The notes under the pieces are model-generated. The model was not told the DNA's origin. It was given only the letters and a program-made list of their open reading frames with translations, and did no database searches. A stretch of DNA of 64,000 bases from contig NC_088313.1 in assembly GCF_910592395.1 (NCBI RefSeq), positions 4,220,501 to 4,284,500 of the forward strand. The letters are read 5' to 3'. This DNA is from Lineus longissimus (taxonomy: Eukaryota; Nemertea; Pilidiophora; Heteronemertea; Lineidae). Both the position numbers and the translations under genes were made by a program. This document shows, one piece after another, positions 45,910 to 57,143 of the stretch (position 1 is its first letter; every line of letters begins with the position of its first letter).

Positions 45910-46890
45910 ATGTTTTCGACGACAGAGTTACCAGTGGCTAGAAGTAAAATCCAGGCGGTCTCGCAGGCGCTCTGGTACATTGTGCCACCCTTCCTGTGTT
46001 CTGTTGGAAGTAGCCTCAATATTTTGACAATAACTGTGTTGCTTGTCCGTAGAGTTGGTAAGGCTTCAACGCGGATTCTACTAATCAGCCTTGCACTTGT
46101 GGATACTGCTGTTCTCCTTGGAGTGTTCTTGCCAGGATGGTTCGAATTGAGTCTGGGAATGAGTCCCATTACCTTAGTCCAAGCAATTTGTCCCATTCAC
46201 AAATTTACAGCATACTTCTTTCTTCACTGTGCGAGTTGGAGTGTCATGCTAATAACGGTCGAGAGGTTGATCTCCGTCATTTACCCATTTAAAGCAAAAA
46301 TAATTTGCACAGCTAAGAACACGTCTTTAGTCATTGGAACAGTATTCCTGTTTCTGTTCGCCTTGAACACACATCTTCTTGTCTTCTGGAAACTGGAAAA
46401 AAAAGGAGAGAAATGCGTAATAGCCACAGAGGCCAATGATGACTTTTTTCATTTCATATGGCATGTTATTGACCTACTTGTTAACAATGGCATTCCCTTC
46501 CTTGTTATGGTAGCTTGTAATGTTTCGATTTTGATTGCAGTAATTCGCGGGTACAGTCAACGAAGGGAACTTCAAAACACAGGCCATCGTGCGTCAGATC
46601 AGTCTGCTCGTATGACCAGTATGACCTACATGTTGACAACTGTCAGTGTGACCTTCATCGTATTAACTCTACCCATTTCAGTATTTTATATTGTTTCTTC
46701 CTACACAAATCTGTTGCCAGCGAATGATTTAACTTGGCTCATTCACGATATTCTCACGTTTTTGTCCTACAGTAATAATGGTATCAATTTCCTCCTTTAC
46801 TGCTTAAGTGGTAGCCAGTTCAGACGGGAGGTTTGTTTAATGTTTCGATGCAGGAATCTCCGACTGGCGCGCCCTATCAATTCGAAGTGA
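45910..46890 (+). CDS. class A GPCR, clade I, ERL/A-run subtype (R14), intact
   Basis: 326 residues and the only intact member of the subtype that includes R6, R9, R13, R15 and R18. The A8 run at 46397-46404 is preceded by GG, so CTG GAA AAA AAA GGA GAG reads through as LEKKGEKC. Loop 1 is GWFELSLGMSPITLVQ, TM3 ends ERL, loop 2 has IATEANDDFF where relatives have EAYDDFF, and the tail is RLARPINSK. Codons 42-46 read LLVRRVG, as in R4 and R17, suggesting a converted tract. The ATG is in the CGAATG context, though another in-phase ATG at 45862 would add 16 residues. Confidence 0.85.
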   Translation: MFSTTELPVARSKIQAVSQALWYIVPPFLCSVGSSLNILTITVLLVRRVGKASTRILLISLALVDTAVLLGVFLPGWFELSLGMSPITLVQAICPIHKFTAYFFLHCASWSVMLITVERLISVIYPFKAKIICTAKNTSLVIGTVFLFLFALNTHLLVFWKLEKKGEKCVIATEANDDFFHFIWHVIDLLVNNGIPFLVMVACNVSILIAVIRGYSQRRELQNTGHRASDQSARMTSMTYMLTTVSVTFIVLTLPISVFYIVSSYTNLLPANDLTWLIHDILTFLSYSNNGINFLLYCLSGSQFRREVCLMFRCRNLRLARPINSK

Positions 46891-48946
46891 GATATCTTCG
46901 TTTTTACACAATTTGTTTTGCCAGAAATGCTTGTCTCATCTACAGTATTATGTATTTTACGTTGATTTGATCTCCTACGGCGTTTATAGCATGTACGATT
47001 TGAGTGGTAGTCGATCGAACGGGGGGAGGTGGGGTTGTGGTATCTTGTACTAAAGTTTTTACTTGTTTTCCCGTGCAAACTGAGCACATTAAGCACAACG
47101 ATACGGGGCAAGTTCGGATTCCTGATATTGTGAGGCATATATCAAACCAAAAATACAGCCTTAATGAAGGACCAATGGCATGATCAAGGGCCTTATAACC
47201 AAGCTTTCCGCTGCCAAGTCATCTTCTATGCACTCTTTACAGTAGAAGTTTCCGTCATCTAATTATACACAAAAATGGAATCGAAGAAATGACTGGGTGT
47301 AATATCGCTCGGGTGCACGCTGCCGGTTTGCCAGAAAAGTTTCCCGCGCCAGAGGTTGTGCGTGCCAAAAATTAACGAATGTCGCGGGTTTCTACACAAA
47401 AGTTGAAACAAAACAGGAATAACGTTAAACACTACCAAAACAATTTTAACCAGTGAACTAGGCGTTGAACACATTCAGGAAGGGACTATGTATTAATTTC
47501 TTCAAGCCAGCAGTTGACATGGTGTTTGGAGATATTTTAGAAATTGTCTCCCTGGAAGAAGAGTCCGGTTCTAACTTTTGTTCTGTCGGATTATGGTCTA
47601 GCGAACAACTCTCAATTTCTCATTGAGTAAGGCGCGTACATTGTAATAAGAGTCTTTCTTTCCCCGGATTTTCTATCCTTGGGCATTTAAAATTTCTACA
47701 CTGGAACATAAATCACCCTGACAAACGACTGTTCGCAATATCGGCTACAAGGTACATAATTAGGGTACCGAAGTAATACATGCACATCCTTTGAAGACGA
47801 CCAGTCGATCACTAAGTCCTTAGTGAATTAATTTCTAGTTCATCAACTTAGACAGAGATGAAGTCTGCTCAAAAGGAGGAGTATGCTATTACAAAAGTTC
47901 AGGCGACGCTCTAGCTGTCTACATGTAGATTGGTTTCCACAATCCGGTAATGATAAATGATATTTGCCAATCTGCAAGTATGCCTTCTCCAGGCCGTTGG
48001 TTAATGCGCTCAGTCTCACAGTGTCCTGCTCTAAGTGTACATCTACCTAGTTGATGAATTCTTTCCACGTTGGCGCCCATCCTAAAGCTGACTTTCATAT
48101 TATGGTTAAAGCAATTAGAATCGTCAGTATTAGGATGATAACAACGATGATGGAACAGCGACATCTACATGCAATTTAAATATTTATAAGACGTTGACCT
48201 CTAATGGTGATTTTGATGCAAGGTTTAACCATTTCTGGTAGTTTGCGAGATGACCTCGGAAACAGGGATGACATTTTCTAAGAAATTATACCTCGATCAG
48301 ACACCTCAGAGCTCAGCCGACTCCAGGGTGAGAAAAGTTAACGCAAGTTAGTGAGCCTTCAACTTCATCTTGGTTATATATAGCTGATGAAAATACATTC
48401 AATTACAAATGGGAATTTTTTGTAATTAGCCAGACCTTCCCTCGTGACACGACAACTCTGACAGAGATTGACAGCCAGCTTTCTGGTTTGATGGGGACTT
48501 TCCTACAGGAAACAATGTGTCAGCCGAGTATATTCTGTACCAGACCTACTTTATCACGCAATGTTTTCGGAAGTTGTTATCTTCGAATAAAGGAAGATGC
48601 TCCGAGATGTAACTGAATTTGGAATATGACATCGAGGGAACGTTCATTGCATTCACCTATGACACCTGCTGTAGAGGGTTAATAGTTCAAGCCTTTAAGC
48701 TATGTAAGTGATTTGCGAATGGGACACATAATTACGAATGATTGTTTTCACAGAATTTCGAAATCTGATACCGTTGTCACAAGTTTATCGATAATCATAT
48801 ATATGACTGTCATCAGGTTTATCGCAAAAATCAGCTGCCTCAGGAACTTAACGAAATTTTTCATATTCATGAGGCAAGCTCTTGCTGGTTATGAGGGTTG
48901 TATTATTTCATCGCACATCGCTGTCGCAGTTTCCAACGTTTTCGAA
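46891..48946. other. spacer R14-R15
   Basis: About 2.06 kb, the short form of the clade I 3' flank (shared with the spacers after R6 and R15), antisense 81-codon stretch 47919-48164, TATA box at 48375 and the leader with GT-AG segment 48704-48753. No gene seen. Confidence 0.6.
48375..48383 (+). promoter_or_regulatory. TATA-like box upstream of R15
   Basis: TATATATAG 572 bp before the R15 ATG; followed by CTGATGAAA instead of TTGATGAAA. Confidence 0.4.
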
Positions 48947-49923
48947 ATGTTTTCGACGACAGAGTTACCAGTGGCTAGCAGTAAAATCCAGGCGGTCTCG
49001 CAGGCGCTCTGGTACATTGTGCCACCCTTCCTGTGTTCTGTTGGAAGTAGCCTCAATATTTTGACAATAACTGTGTTGCTTGCCCGCCGAGTAGGGAAGG
49101 CTTCAACGCGGATTCTACTAATCAGCCTTGCACTTGTGGATACTGCTGTTGTCCTTGGAGTGTTCTTGCCAGGATGGTTCGAATTGAGTCTGGGAATGAG
49201 CCCCATTACCTTAGTCCAAGCAATTTGTCCCATTCACAAATTTACAGCATACTTCTTTCTTCACTGTGCGAGTTGGAGTGTCATGCTAATAACGGTCGAG
49301 AGGTTGATCTCCGTCATTTACCCATTTAAAGCAAAAATAATTTGCACAGCTAAGAACACGTCTTTAGTCATTGGAACAGTATTCCTGTTTCTGTTCGCCT
49401 TGAACACACATCTTCTTGTCTTCTGGAAACTGGAAAAAAAGGAGAGAAATGCGTAATAGCCACAGAGGCCTATGATGACTTTTTTCATTTCATATGGCAT
49501 GTTATTGACCTACTTGTTAACAATGGCATTCCCTTCCTTGTGATAGTAGCTTGTAATGTTTCGATTTTGATTGCAGTAATTCGCGGGTACAGTCAACGGA
49601 GGGAACTTCAAAACCCAGGCCATCGTGTCAGATCAGTCTGCTCGTATGACCAGTATGACCTACATGTTGACAACTGTCAGTGTGACCTTCATCGTATTAA
49701 CTCTACCCATTTCAGTATTTTATATTGTTTCTTCCTACACAAATCTGTTGCCAGCGAATGATTTAACTTGGCTCATTCACGATATTCTCACGTTTTTGTC
49801 CTACAGTAATAATGGTATCAATTTCTTCTTTACTGCTTAAGTGGTAGCCAGTTCAGACGGGAGGTTTGTTTAATGTTTCGCTGCAGGAATCTCCGACTGG
49901 CGCGCCCTATTAATTCGAAGTGA
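48947..49923 (+). pseudogene. clade I GPCR with three frameshifts (R15)
   Basis: 977 bp, 4 short of full length. Losses are one A in the run 49434-49440 (seven A after GG), two bases in CATCGTGTCAGAT near 49626 (relatives CATCGTGCGTCAGAT), and one base in AATTTCTTCTTTACTGC near 49823 (relatives AATTTCCTCCTTTACTGC) inside the NFLLY codons. The upstream ORF from 48713 is in phase. Several independent hits make this a true pseudogene, so the A-run change need not have been the first. Confidence 0.85.
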
Positions 49924-51981
49924 GATATTTTCGTTTTTACACAATTTGTTTTGCCAGAAATGCTTGTCTCATCTACAGTATTATGTATTTTACGTTGCTT
50001 TGATCTCCTACGGCGTTTATAGCATGTACGATTTGAGTGGTAGCCGATCGAACGGGAGGTGGGGTTGTTGTAAATTGTACTAAAGTTTATGACTTGTTTT
50101 CCTTTGCAAACTTAGCACATTAAGTACAACGATACGGGGCAAGTCCGGATTCCTGATATTGTGAGACATATATCAAACCAAAAATACAGCCTTGATGAAG
50201 GACTAATGGCATGATCAAGGGCCTTATAACCAAGCTTCCCGCTGCCAAGTCATCTTCTATGCACTCTTTACAGTAGAAGTTTCCGTCATCTAATTATACA
50301 CAAAAATGGAATCGAAGAAATGACTGGGTGTAATATCGCTCGGGTGCACGCTGCCGGTTTGCCAGAAAGGTTTCCCGCGCCAGAGGTTGTGCGTGCCAAA
50401 AATTAACGAATGTCGCGGGTTTCTACACAAAAGTTGAAACAAAACAGAAAAAACGTTAAACACTACCAAAACAATGTTAACCAGTGAACTAGGCGTTGAA
50501 CACATTCAGGAAGGGACTATGTATTAATTTCTTCAAGCCAGCAGTTGACATGGTGTTTGGAGATATTTTAGAAATTGTCTCCCTGGAAGAAGAGTCCGGT
50601 CCTAATTTGTGTTCTGTCGGATTATGGTCTAGCGAACAACTCTCAATTTCTCATTGAGGGAAGGCGCATACATTGTAATAAGAGTCTTTCTTTCCCCGGA
50701 TTTTCTATCCTTGGGCATTTCAAATTTCTACACCGGCAACATAAATCACCCTGACAAACGACTGTTCGCCATATCGGCTACAAGGTACATAATTAGGGTA
50801 CTCAATTAATACATATACATCCTTTGAAGACGACCAGTTGATCAACTAAGTCCTTAGTGATTTAATTTCTAGTTCATCAACTTAGACAGTGATGAAGTCT
50901 GCTCAAAAGGAGGAGCAGTATGCTTTTACAAAAGTTCAGGCGACGCTCTAGCTGTCTACATGTAGATTGGTTTCCACAATCCGGTAATGATAAAATAATG
51001 ATATTTGCCAATCTGCAAGCATGCCTTCTCCAGGCCGTTGGTTAGTGCGCTCAGTCTTACAGTGTCCTGCTCTAAGTCTACATGTACCTAGTTGATGAAT
51101 TCTTTCCACGTTGGCGCCCATCCTAAAGCTGACTTTCATATTATGGTTAAAGCAATTAGAATCGTCAGTATTAGGATGATAACAACGATGATGGAACAGC
51201 GACATCTACAAACAATTTCAATATTTATAAGACGTTGACCTCTAATGGTGATTTTGATGAAAGGTTTAACCATTTCTGGTAGTTAGCGAGATGACCTCGG
51301 AAACAGGGATGACATTTTCTAAGAAAGTATACCTCGATCAGACACGTCAGAGCTCAGCCGACTCCAGGGTGAGAAAAGTTAACGTAAGTTAGTGAGCCTT
51401 CAACCTCATCTTGTCTATATATAGTTGATGAAAATACATTCAATTACAAACGGGGATTTTGTGCAATTAGCCAGACCTTCCCTCATGACACGACAACTCT
51501 GACAGAGATTGACAGCCAGCTTTCTGGTTTGATGGGGACTTTCCTACAGGAAACAATGTGTCAGCCGAGTATATTCTGTACGAGACTTACTTTATCACGC
51601 AATGTTTTCGGAAGTTGATATCTTCGATAAAGGAAGACGCTCCGATATGTAACTGAATTTGAAATATGACGTCGAGGGAACGCTCATTGCATTCGCCTAT
51701 GACACCTGCTGTAGAGGGTTAATAGTTCAAGCCTTTAAGCTATGTAAGTGATTTGCGAATGGGAGACATAATTACGAATGATTGTTTTCACAGAACTTCG
51801 AAATGATACCGTTATCACAAGTTTATCTATAATCATATATGACTGTCATCAGGTTTATCGCAAAAATCAACTGCCACAGGAACTTAATGAAATTGTTCAT
51901 ATTCATGAGGCAAGCTCTTGCTGGTTGTGAGGGTTATATTATTTCATCGCCCATTGGTGTCGCAGTTAGCAACGTTTTCGA
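49924..51981. other. spacer R15-R16
   Basis: About 2.06 kb, same short 3' flank form. Antisense stretch 50948-51205, TATA box at 51416, leader GT-AG segment 51744-51793. No gene seen. Confidence 0.6.
51416..51424 (+). promoter_or_regulatory. TATA-like box upstream of R16
   Basis: TATATATAG 566 bp before the R16 ATG, the shortest spacing in the set. Confidence 0.4.
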
Positions 51982-52962
51982 ATGTTTTCGACGGCCGAGT
52001 TACCGGTGGCTAGCAGTACAATCCAGGCGGTCTCGCAGGCGCTCTGGTACATTGTGCCACCCTTCCTGTGTTCTGTTGGAAGTAGCCTCAATATTTTGAC
52101 AATAACTGTGTTGCTTGCCCGTAGAGTTGGGAAGGCTTCAACGCGGATTCTACTAATCAGCCTTGCACTTGTGGATACTGCTGTACTCCTTGGAGTGTTG
52201 TTGCCAATGTGGTTTGAAAAGGGCCTAGGAATGAGTCCCATTACCTTAATCCCAGCAATATGTCCCATTCACATATTTACAGCATACTTCTTTCTTCATT
52301 GTGCGAGCTGGAATGTCTTGCTAATAACGGCCGAGAGGTGGATATCCGTCATATACCCATTTAAAGCAAAAATAATTTGCACAGCTAAGAACACGTCTTT
52401 AGTCATTGGAACAGTCTTCCTGTTTCTGTTTGCCTTGAACACACATCTTCTTGTCTTCTGGAAACAGAAAGACACAAGAGACATATGCGTAATAGCCACC
52501 GAAGCCTATGATGACTTTTTTCATTTCATTTGGCATGCTATTGACCTTCCTGTTAATAATGGCATTCCCTTCCTTGTGATAGTAGCTTGTAATGTTTCGA
52601 TTTTGATTGCAGTAATTCGCGGATACAGTCAACGAAGGGAACTTCAAAACCCAGTCCATTGTGTGTCAGATCAGTCAGCTCGTATGACCAGTATGACCTA
52701 CATGTTGACAACTGTCAGTGTGACCTTCATCGTATTAACTCAACCCATTTCAGTATTTTATATTGTTTCTTCCTACACAAATCTGTTGCCAGCGAATGAT
52801 TTAACTTGGCTCATTCACGATATTCTCACGTTTTTGTCCTACAGTAATAATGGTATCAATTTCCTCCTTTACTGCTTAAGTGGTAGCCAGTTCAGACGGG
52901 TGGTTTGTTTAATGTTTCGCTGCAGGAATCTCCGACTGGCGCGCCCTATGAATTTGAAGTAA
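51982..52962 (+). CDS. class A GPCR, clade I (R16), intact, mosaic of R1 and R14-like sequence
   Basis: 326 residues. From the start to loop 2 it matches R1 almost fully (loop 1 MWFEKGLGMSPITLI, AERW, KDTRDICV, HAIDLP). From TM5 on it switches to features of the R9/R14 group (VNNGIPFLVIVACNVS, GYSQRRELQ, VFYIVSSYTNLLP), while keeping Q254 of R1. Copy-specific are T13 (SSTIQ), V in FRRVVCLMF and the tail RLARPMNLK. C94, C169, D65 and NFLLY are intact. Its 5' leader is also R1-like, so the exchange point lies inside the gene. Confidence 0.85.
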   Translation: MFSTAELPVASSTIQAVSQALWYIVPPFLCSVGSSLNILTITVLLARRVGKASTRILLISLALVDTAVLLGVLLPMWFEKGLGMSPITLIPAICPIHIFTAYFFLHCASWNVLLITAERWISVIYPFKAKIICTAKNTSLVIGTVFLFLFALNTHLLVFWKQKDTRDICVIATEAYDDFFHFIWHAIDLPVNNGIPFLVIVACNVSILIAVIRGYSQRRELQNPVHCVSDQSARMTSMTYMLTTVSVTFIVLTQPISVFYIVSSYTNLLPANDLTWLIHDILTFLSYSNNGINFLLYCLSGSQFRRVVCLMFRCRNLRLARPMNLK

Positions 52963-53340
52963 CATACTCGTTTTTATTTTTGCCAGAAATACTTGTCTCA
53001 TCTACGGTATTATGTAACCTACTCTACTCTGATCTCCTACGGTGTTTATAGCATGTACTATTTAAGTGGTAGCCGATCGAACGGGGGGAGGTGGGGTTGT
53101 GGTATCTTGTACTAAAGTTTATGACTAATTTTCCCGTGCAAACTGAGCACATTAAGCACAACGATACGGGACAAGTCCTGATTCCAGATATTGCGAGGCA
53201 TATACCAAACCAACAATACATCCTTAATAAAGGACCAATGCCATTATCATGGGCCTTATTGCCAATCTGTCCGCTGCCATGTCTCCTTCCATGTACTCTT
53301 TACAGTAAGAGTTTCCGTCATCTAATTATACACAAAAATG
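52963..53340. other. R16 3' flank up to the DIRS insertion
   Basis: 378 bp of clade I 3' flank, with a truncated start (ATACTCGTTTTTATTTTTGCC) compared with R14. It ends in TACACAAAAATG, the target of the retrotransposon. Confidence 0.6.
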
Positions 53341-53379
53341 CCCATTTTCTTACAAGAAATGGCCATTTTGTTAGTTCAT

Positions 53380-53551
53380 ACTTACCTATGGAACACTTTT
53401 GCATGTTACTCCATTTGGGCTCAAACACAAGAGTATCCCTTTAATTTTCTAAAGGGAGAACTGAGTTAACAGCTCGGCCGCCAGGCGGCGCCCTGACCGA
53501 TCCCGCGAGATCGCGCCGATCTCATGCCGCCATATTTAGTCTTTACTCTTG
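53380..53551 (+). repeat. DIRS inverted terminal repeat, left copy
   Basis: 172 bp from ACTTACCTATGGAACAC to GTCTTTACTCTTG, the near-perfect complement of 57439-57610. Only TTTAGTC against TTCAGTC was noticed as a difference. It includes the GC-rich block CCGCCAGGCGGCGCC. Confidence 0.9.
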
Positions 53552-53600
53552 AGCATTAATAAAGAGTATGTCCCGTTTGTGGGGACGGCGGGAGGGCCGT

Positions 53601-53696
53601 GTTCCATAGGTAAGTATGAACTAACAAAATGGCCATTTCTTGTAAGGAAATGGGCATTTTGTGTCATTCAAACTTACCTATGGAACACTTTTGCAT
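53601..53696 (+). repeat. DIRS internal complementary region
   Basis: 53601-53654 is the reverse complement of the element's left end (53341-53394, one mismatch). 53655-53696 is the reverse complement of its right end (57586-57627). Together they spell the junction of a circular form. In DIRS elements this region guides end-joining of the cDNA circle. Confidence 0.88.
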
Positions 53697-54123
53697 CGAA
53701 TCCCAGCAACCTATTGGAGGTGGGAAACGAGGACTTACCTAAGGCTGAGCTGTTGTTCCATCCAGGAGGCACCACCGGCATATTAGGAGGACCGCCAGGG
53801 GAAAGAAATGGGGAGAACCGGAGGACCGGTATTTTGATCTCGGTATTACAATCATATTATAGAGAGTAATAGACCCATTCTCCGGAAAGCGCTAGAATTG
53901 CGTAATAAAACCATCTTCTTTCCGGCAACAGAGCTTAGAGCAAGTAAGGCATGTTGAAGGGTGTAGAATGAGTTATTGCTAAACAACAATAAGAAATTGC
54001 GTCCTTTCTAGTCTACTAGGGGTTGCCTGGATGTTGAAGATAGGGCATATCAAAAATGGCGCAAGATGCGCGTTTGACTCTTCAATCGGGCTTCCCCCCC
54101 CCCGTTTTTTGATCTAGCCAGGA
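53697..54123. other. DIRS 3' untranslated region
   Basis: About 430 bp between the internal complementary region and the recombinase stop, with a C10 run near 54095. No reading frame recognised. Confidence 0.6.
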
Positions 54124-54567
54124 TCAAACAACATGCCCCGCAGACACAATCGGGCCGATTGTGTGCATGCCGTCTACGAGGGAAGAAACGTCTCGTAGGT
54201 AGAAACGAGAGAATGTGGAGTGATTACTCCAACATGCAGCGGAAACGACTTCTTGAAGAGCAACTCCTCGGTAGTTAGCCCAGGAGGTGGCTAGTGCTCT
54301 AACTTCGTGCGCTGAGATGTTAGCTAGCGCACGAAGATCAGAGGAAGTCTTCAAGGTATTGTAGGAAAGACGAATAGTCTCCACAATCCACCTTGAAATA
54401 GTGGCGGCCGCTATCTCTCGTTTATTTCCCTCCTTATAGGACAAAAACAAACGCTCTCTCCCCTGGCGGATACCGGGAGGTTTTGTCCTATTTATGTAGA
54501 ACTTTAGGGCCCTGACGGGACATAAAGTTCTGTCAGGAAGATCATAAGAGATCGTTCCTGACAGAGA
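54124..54567 (-). pseudogene. DIRS tyrosine recombinase, C-terminal catalytic part
   Basis: The frame reads DLPDRTLCPVRALKFYINRT, then ERLFLSYKEG, TISRWIVETIRLSY, ISAHEVRALATSWA and WSNHSTFSRFYLRDVSS. The H-x-x-R pair (HEVR), the following W-S-N-H and the RFY tyrosine match the second half of a phage-integrase-type active site. The first catalytic arginine region is missing because the N-terminal half is deleted. It ends at TGA (54126-54124). There is no start codon of its own: codon 54450 is TTG. Confidence 0.85.
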
Positions 54568-54913
54568 GGGAATAGTAACCGGGGGCCGAGAGGCGGCCGG
54601 TCCCTGGTTCTTTCGCGACCTCTGCTTGGAGGGCAGAGGCCTTGACTGGGTCCTTCGGTGGCTGAACTGGGGTTGGATATATGGTAGTCGGGGGGGTACG
54701 GTTGAAATCTAGTTTCACTCCGTACCTCAACATGTTTGGGACTGGGGACCCCTTTGGGCACCAATCGTCCCAAATGTCTGCAAATTTTTGCAGACGGCCC
54801 CCGACTACCGGAGTCGGCTCCTTTTTGCGTCCGGGAGGAGAAAGGAGGGGGGAGTCACCTCTTCCGGCCAGCACCCCTTGGGCGAAAGGAGTGCTTAGTC
54901 GGACCGGATCCAC
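54542..54913 (-). pseudogene. DIRS reverse transcriptase, N-terminal stub
   Basis: This frame overlaps the end of the gag-like ORF by about 59 bp, as is common in DIRS elements. It reads VVGGRLQKFADIWDDW, then LRYGVKLDFNRTPP and ALQAEV, then SAPGYYSLSV, which matches the opening of a DIRS reverse transcriptase up to the segment just before the first catalytic block. It stops there. The YxDD active site and RNase H are absent. The deletion junction lies near 54555-54575, where the recombinase frame begins. Confidence 0.7.
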
Positions 54914-57143
54914 CCTGGTTAGAGGAAGTATTTTTCCTCTTTCCAGTCCGGCGACCCTCCGCTTCCCGTCGGAAGGATCCAGCAGGAGCAGGCTGACTAG
55001 GCGGGGTAGGCCTAGGCAGGACCTGCCTGGCGTACGGGATTGAACCCGATGCCTGCTGGGGCCTCTCTATCTTTCTAGCGTTAGGTAGAGAGGTTTTGGC
55101 CCTCTGTGTCGCAGTGGGGGCATATAATTTGTCCCAATCTTTCTGTGCTTGAGCCGCCTCTTGTACAGAATCTGCGAACAGGAAAGAACCGTCCATAGGA
55201 GCGGTTCTTAAGGCCCCTTCCAGCTGGAGGGATCTGATGACATTGAGAGAGCCCAGTGCGGCGTCTCTACGGAGTAGGACGCTATTTGCTGCGGTCTTGG
55301 CGGACAGCGCAATAGCGTGCCTAATCGAATGTGACAAGGATGTCACAAGCGATTTTGTGTCATCAGATAGTGACTCATTATCTTTTAGGGATCTGGCTAG
55401 GGCCAGTTTAGTGTGCTCTGCGTAGGAGAGCACCGCTAACGTGTTTTTGGCCAGACCCTCTTGTGCTCTAAGGTCTCGGTAAGCCGAGGAGGAGGTCACC
55501 CTAGGCACGAGTTGGTCCAGCTGTACATCGTCCTTTAATATGGAAGTCGATGCTGCAGCTGGACAGCCGGCCGAGCTGACTCGATAATAGTCAGCGCGGT
55601 ACTGCCTAACGGGAGGAAGTTGTGCCGTGAACAACTTCCCCGGTTTACACCAAGCTTCCGGTCCGACTGCCGGAAGGACAGGGATGGAAGTACGTTGGTG
55701 GGCGCCTTGTGAGTCTCTGATTGTACGCTCCAAAAGTTCAGAGACTGCTAACACCGACGGGGAGGGAGGAAGGAATTCAAGTGCCCGAGTGGAGCCTTGA
55801 GAAACCTGTGGATTGGGATCCACTTCCTGTCCCCAGAGTGAAAAGGTCGGTGTTGACAAGGCTGGCAGTTCCGGCGGGGTAGGGCACAGATCCTGCGGGA
55901 GGTACGCTCTGATCAAGGATCTGAGTGTCCTCATATCCGACAGGATACTGGCCTCCTCTGGTGACAGCTCCTCCTGATTGGGGGAGCGGTAGCCTGGCTG
56001 AGAACTCTCGTTCTCAGAAAATTCCTCTAAAATAGAGGAGTCGGATGGTGGGTATCCGATGGGACCAGGCGCACCAGAGGAACCGGAACCCTGCTCCAGA
56101 TGGCTGAGTCTATCAGAAAGACCTGCTACCATCTGGATGAGCTGGGACAGTTGCTGTCCCGACTCGGGTTCCGGACCCGACGTGCGGCTTCTCTCAACGA
56201 CGGGCGGTTGAGGCGAGGGTGAGCGCATAAGCGAACCCTGGAAGCCGTATGTGCGGGCGAATGGGTCTTCCGGAAGCGGAAGTTGCCCATATTCTGAACC
56301 AGAGTTCAGATGTCCTCTCTGCGTAGCTCGTTCCATGGGAACGACGCCTCTGCTACGAGGAGGGGGTGGCACTTCCGGTTGGTTCCACCCAAGAGGTTGG
56401 CCAACGTAGGAAGGTGCCTGCATTTCCGGTAGGACGAAGTCCGAAACCGGAAATGCCCGTAACTCCTTCGCCGGTATGGAGCTACCGGAAGCCCTTTTAG
56501 AAGGAGGTACGGAGGGCGGAAACGCTGTTACCGAAGACGCATGGCGTTTCGGAGGTGGCGTTATAAGGTCCGGCCCTACTCTACTGTGTCCGTGAGGACT
56601 GGGGTTATTTCGCAGTAAAGACTGAGAAAAACCCCCAGTAGAGTCTTCGGTTACTGAAAAACGGGAACCCGCGTCAGTAACCGGAACTGCAATCGGCGGA
56701 CCGGAAGCAGGGTGCTCCCGCGGGTACAAAGGGCTTGTACTCGGGGGAGCGGACGACAGGGGAACCGGAAGGTTCCCTGAGGTCCGGGGTATATTAAACC
56801 CTTGGAGACTTATTGGATGTAAGTCTCCCTTGGGACCACAGACATTAATAATGTCAGATCCCGCATCCTTCGCAGCCGCGGCCGGAACCGGAACTCGGCT
56901 GACGGAAGGGGTGGTGGCGGGAGGTTTGCTAGACCTCCGGGTTATATGCCCGGAAACGGAACCGGAAGAGGGTTTAGGCGTCTTCGCGGCCCGTTTCCCG
57001 CCACCAGACGCATTCCTTTGTGGTGAGACAAAGGATGCCGTCGGAGGGGTACGCCATATAAAAAATGGTACCAATGACAATAAAAACACTGGGAACCCCA
57101 AGTAGGCCAGAAAGGACGCAATAATTAATGGAAAAGAAAACAT
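54855..57143 (-). CDS. DIRS gag-like ORF (762 aa), intact frame
   Basis: Largest uninterrupted minus-strand frame in the window. The N-terminus has a hydrophobic stretch (residues 3-30), followed by long proline/serine-rich segments with SGHITRRSSKPP and GNLPVPLSSAPP. An acidic middle has EFSENESSQPGYRSP and EEASILSDMRTLRSL. An alpha-helical C-terminal third runs from YRDLRAQEGLAKNTLAVLSY through AALGSLNVIRSLQLEG to DGSFLFADSVQEAAQAQKD. The end is basic (GKRKNTSS, SFRPRGAGRKR), suited to nucleic-acid binding. The helical third with an LFAD-type end resembles gag-like ORFs next to DIRS polymerases. No zinc knuckle is seen. The start is the first ATG; a later start is possible. Confidence 0.7.
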   Translation of the reverse strand: MFSFPLIIASFLAYLGFPVFLLSLVPFFIWRTPPTASFVSPQRNASGGGKRAAKTPKPSSGSVSGHITRRSSKPPATTPSVSRVPVPAAAAKDAGSDIINVCGPKGDLHPISLQGFNIPRTSGNLPVPLSSAPPSTSPLYPREHPASGPPIAVPVTDAGSRFSVTEDSTGGFSQSLLRNNPSPHGHSRVGPDLITPPPKRHASSVTAFPPSVPPSKRASGSSIPAKELRAFPVSDFVLPEMQAPSYVGQPLGWNQPEVPPPPRSRGVVPMERATQRGHLNSGSEYGQLPLPEDPFARTYGFQGSLMRSPSPQPPVVERSRTSGPEPESGQQLSQLIQMVAGLSDRLSHLEQGSGSSGAPGPIGYPPSDSSILEEFSENESSQPGYRSPNQEELSPEEASILSDMRTLRSLIRAYLPQDLCPTPPELPALSTPTFSLWGQEVDPNPQVSQGSTRALEFLPPSPSVLAVSELLERTIRDSQGAHQRTSIPVLPAVGPEAWCKPGKLFTAQLPPVRQYRADYYRVSSAGCPAAASTSILKDDVQLDQLVPRVTSSSAYRDLRAQEGLAKNTLAVLSYAEHTKLALARSLKDNESLSDDTKSLVTSLSHSIRHAIALSAKTAANSVLLRRDAALGSLNVIRSLQLEGALRTAPMDGSFLFADSVQEAAQAQKDWDKLYAPTATQRAKTSLPNARKIERPQQASGSIPYARQVLPRPTPPSQPAPAGSFRREAEGRRTGKRKNTSSNQGGSGPTKHSFRPRGAGRKR

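Noticed and set aside
53549-53869. Short + strand frames inside the DIRS element, including 54681-55043 and 54736-54996
   Set aside because: All lie opposite the minus-strand gag, polymerase or recombinase frames, or inside the inverted repeat.
57074-57143. Hydrophobic N-terminus of the gag-like ORF as a signal peptide of an envelope-like protein
   Set aside because: The rest of the protein is proline-rich with a basic, nucleic-acid-binding type end and sits directly before polymerase sequence; there is no cysteine-rich ectodomain.
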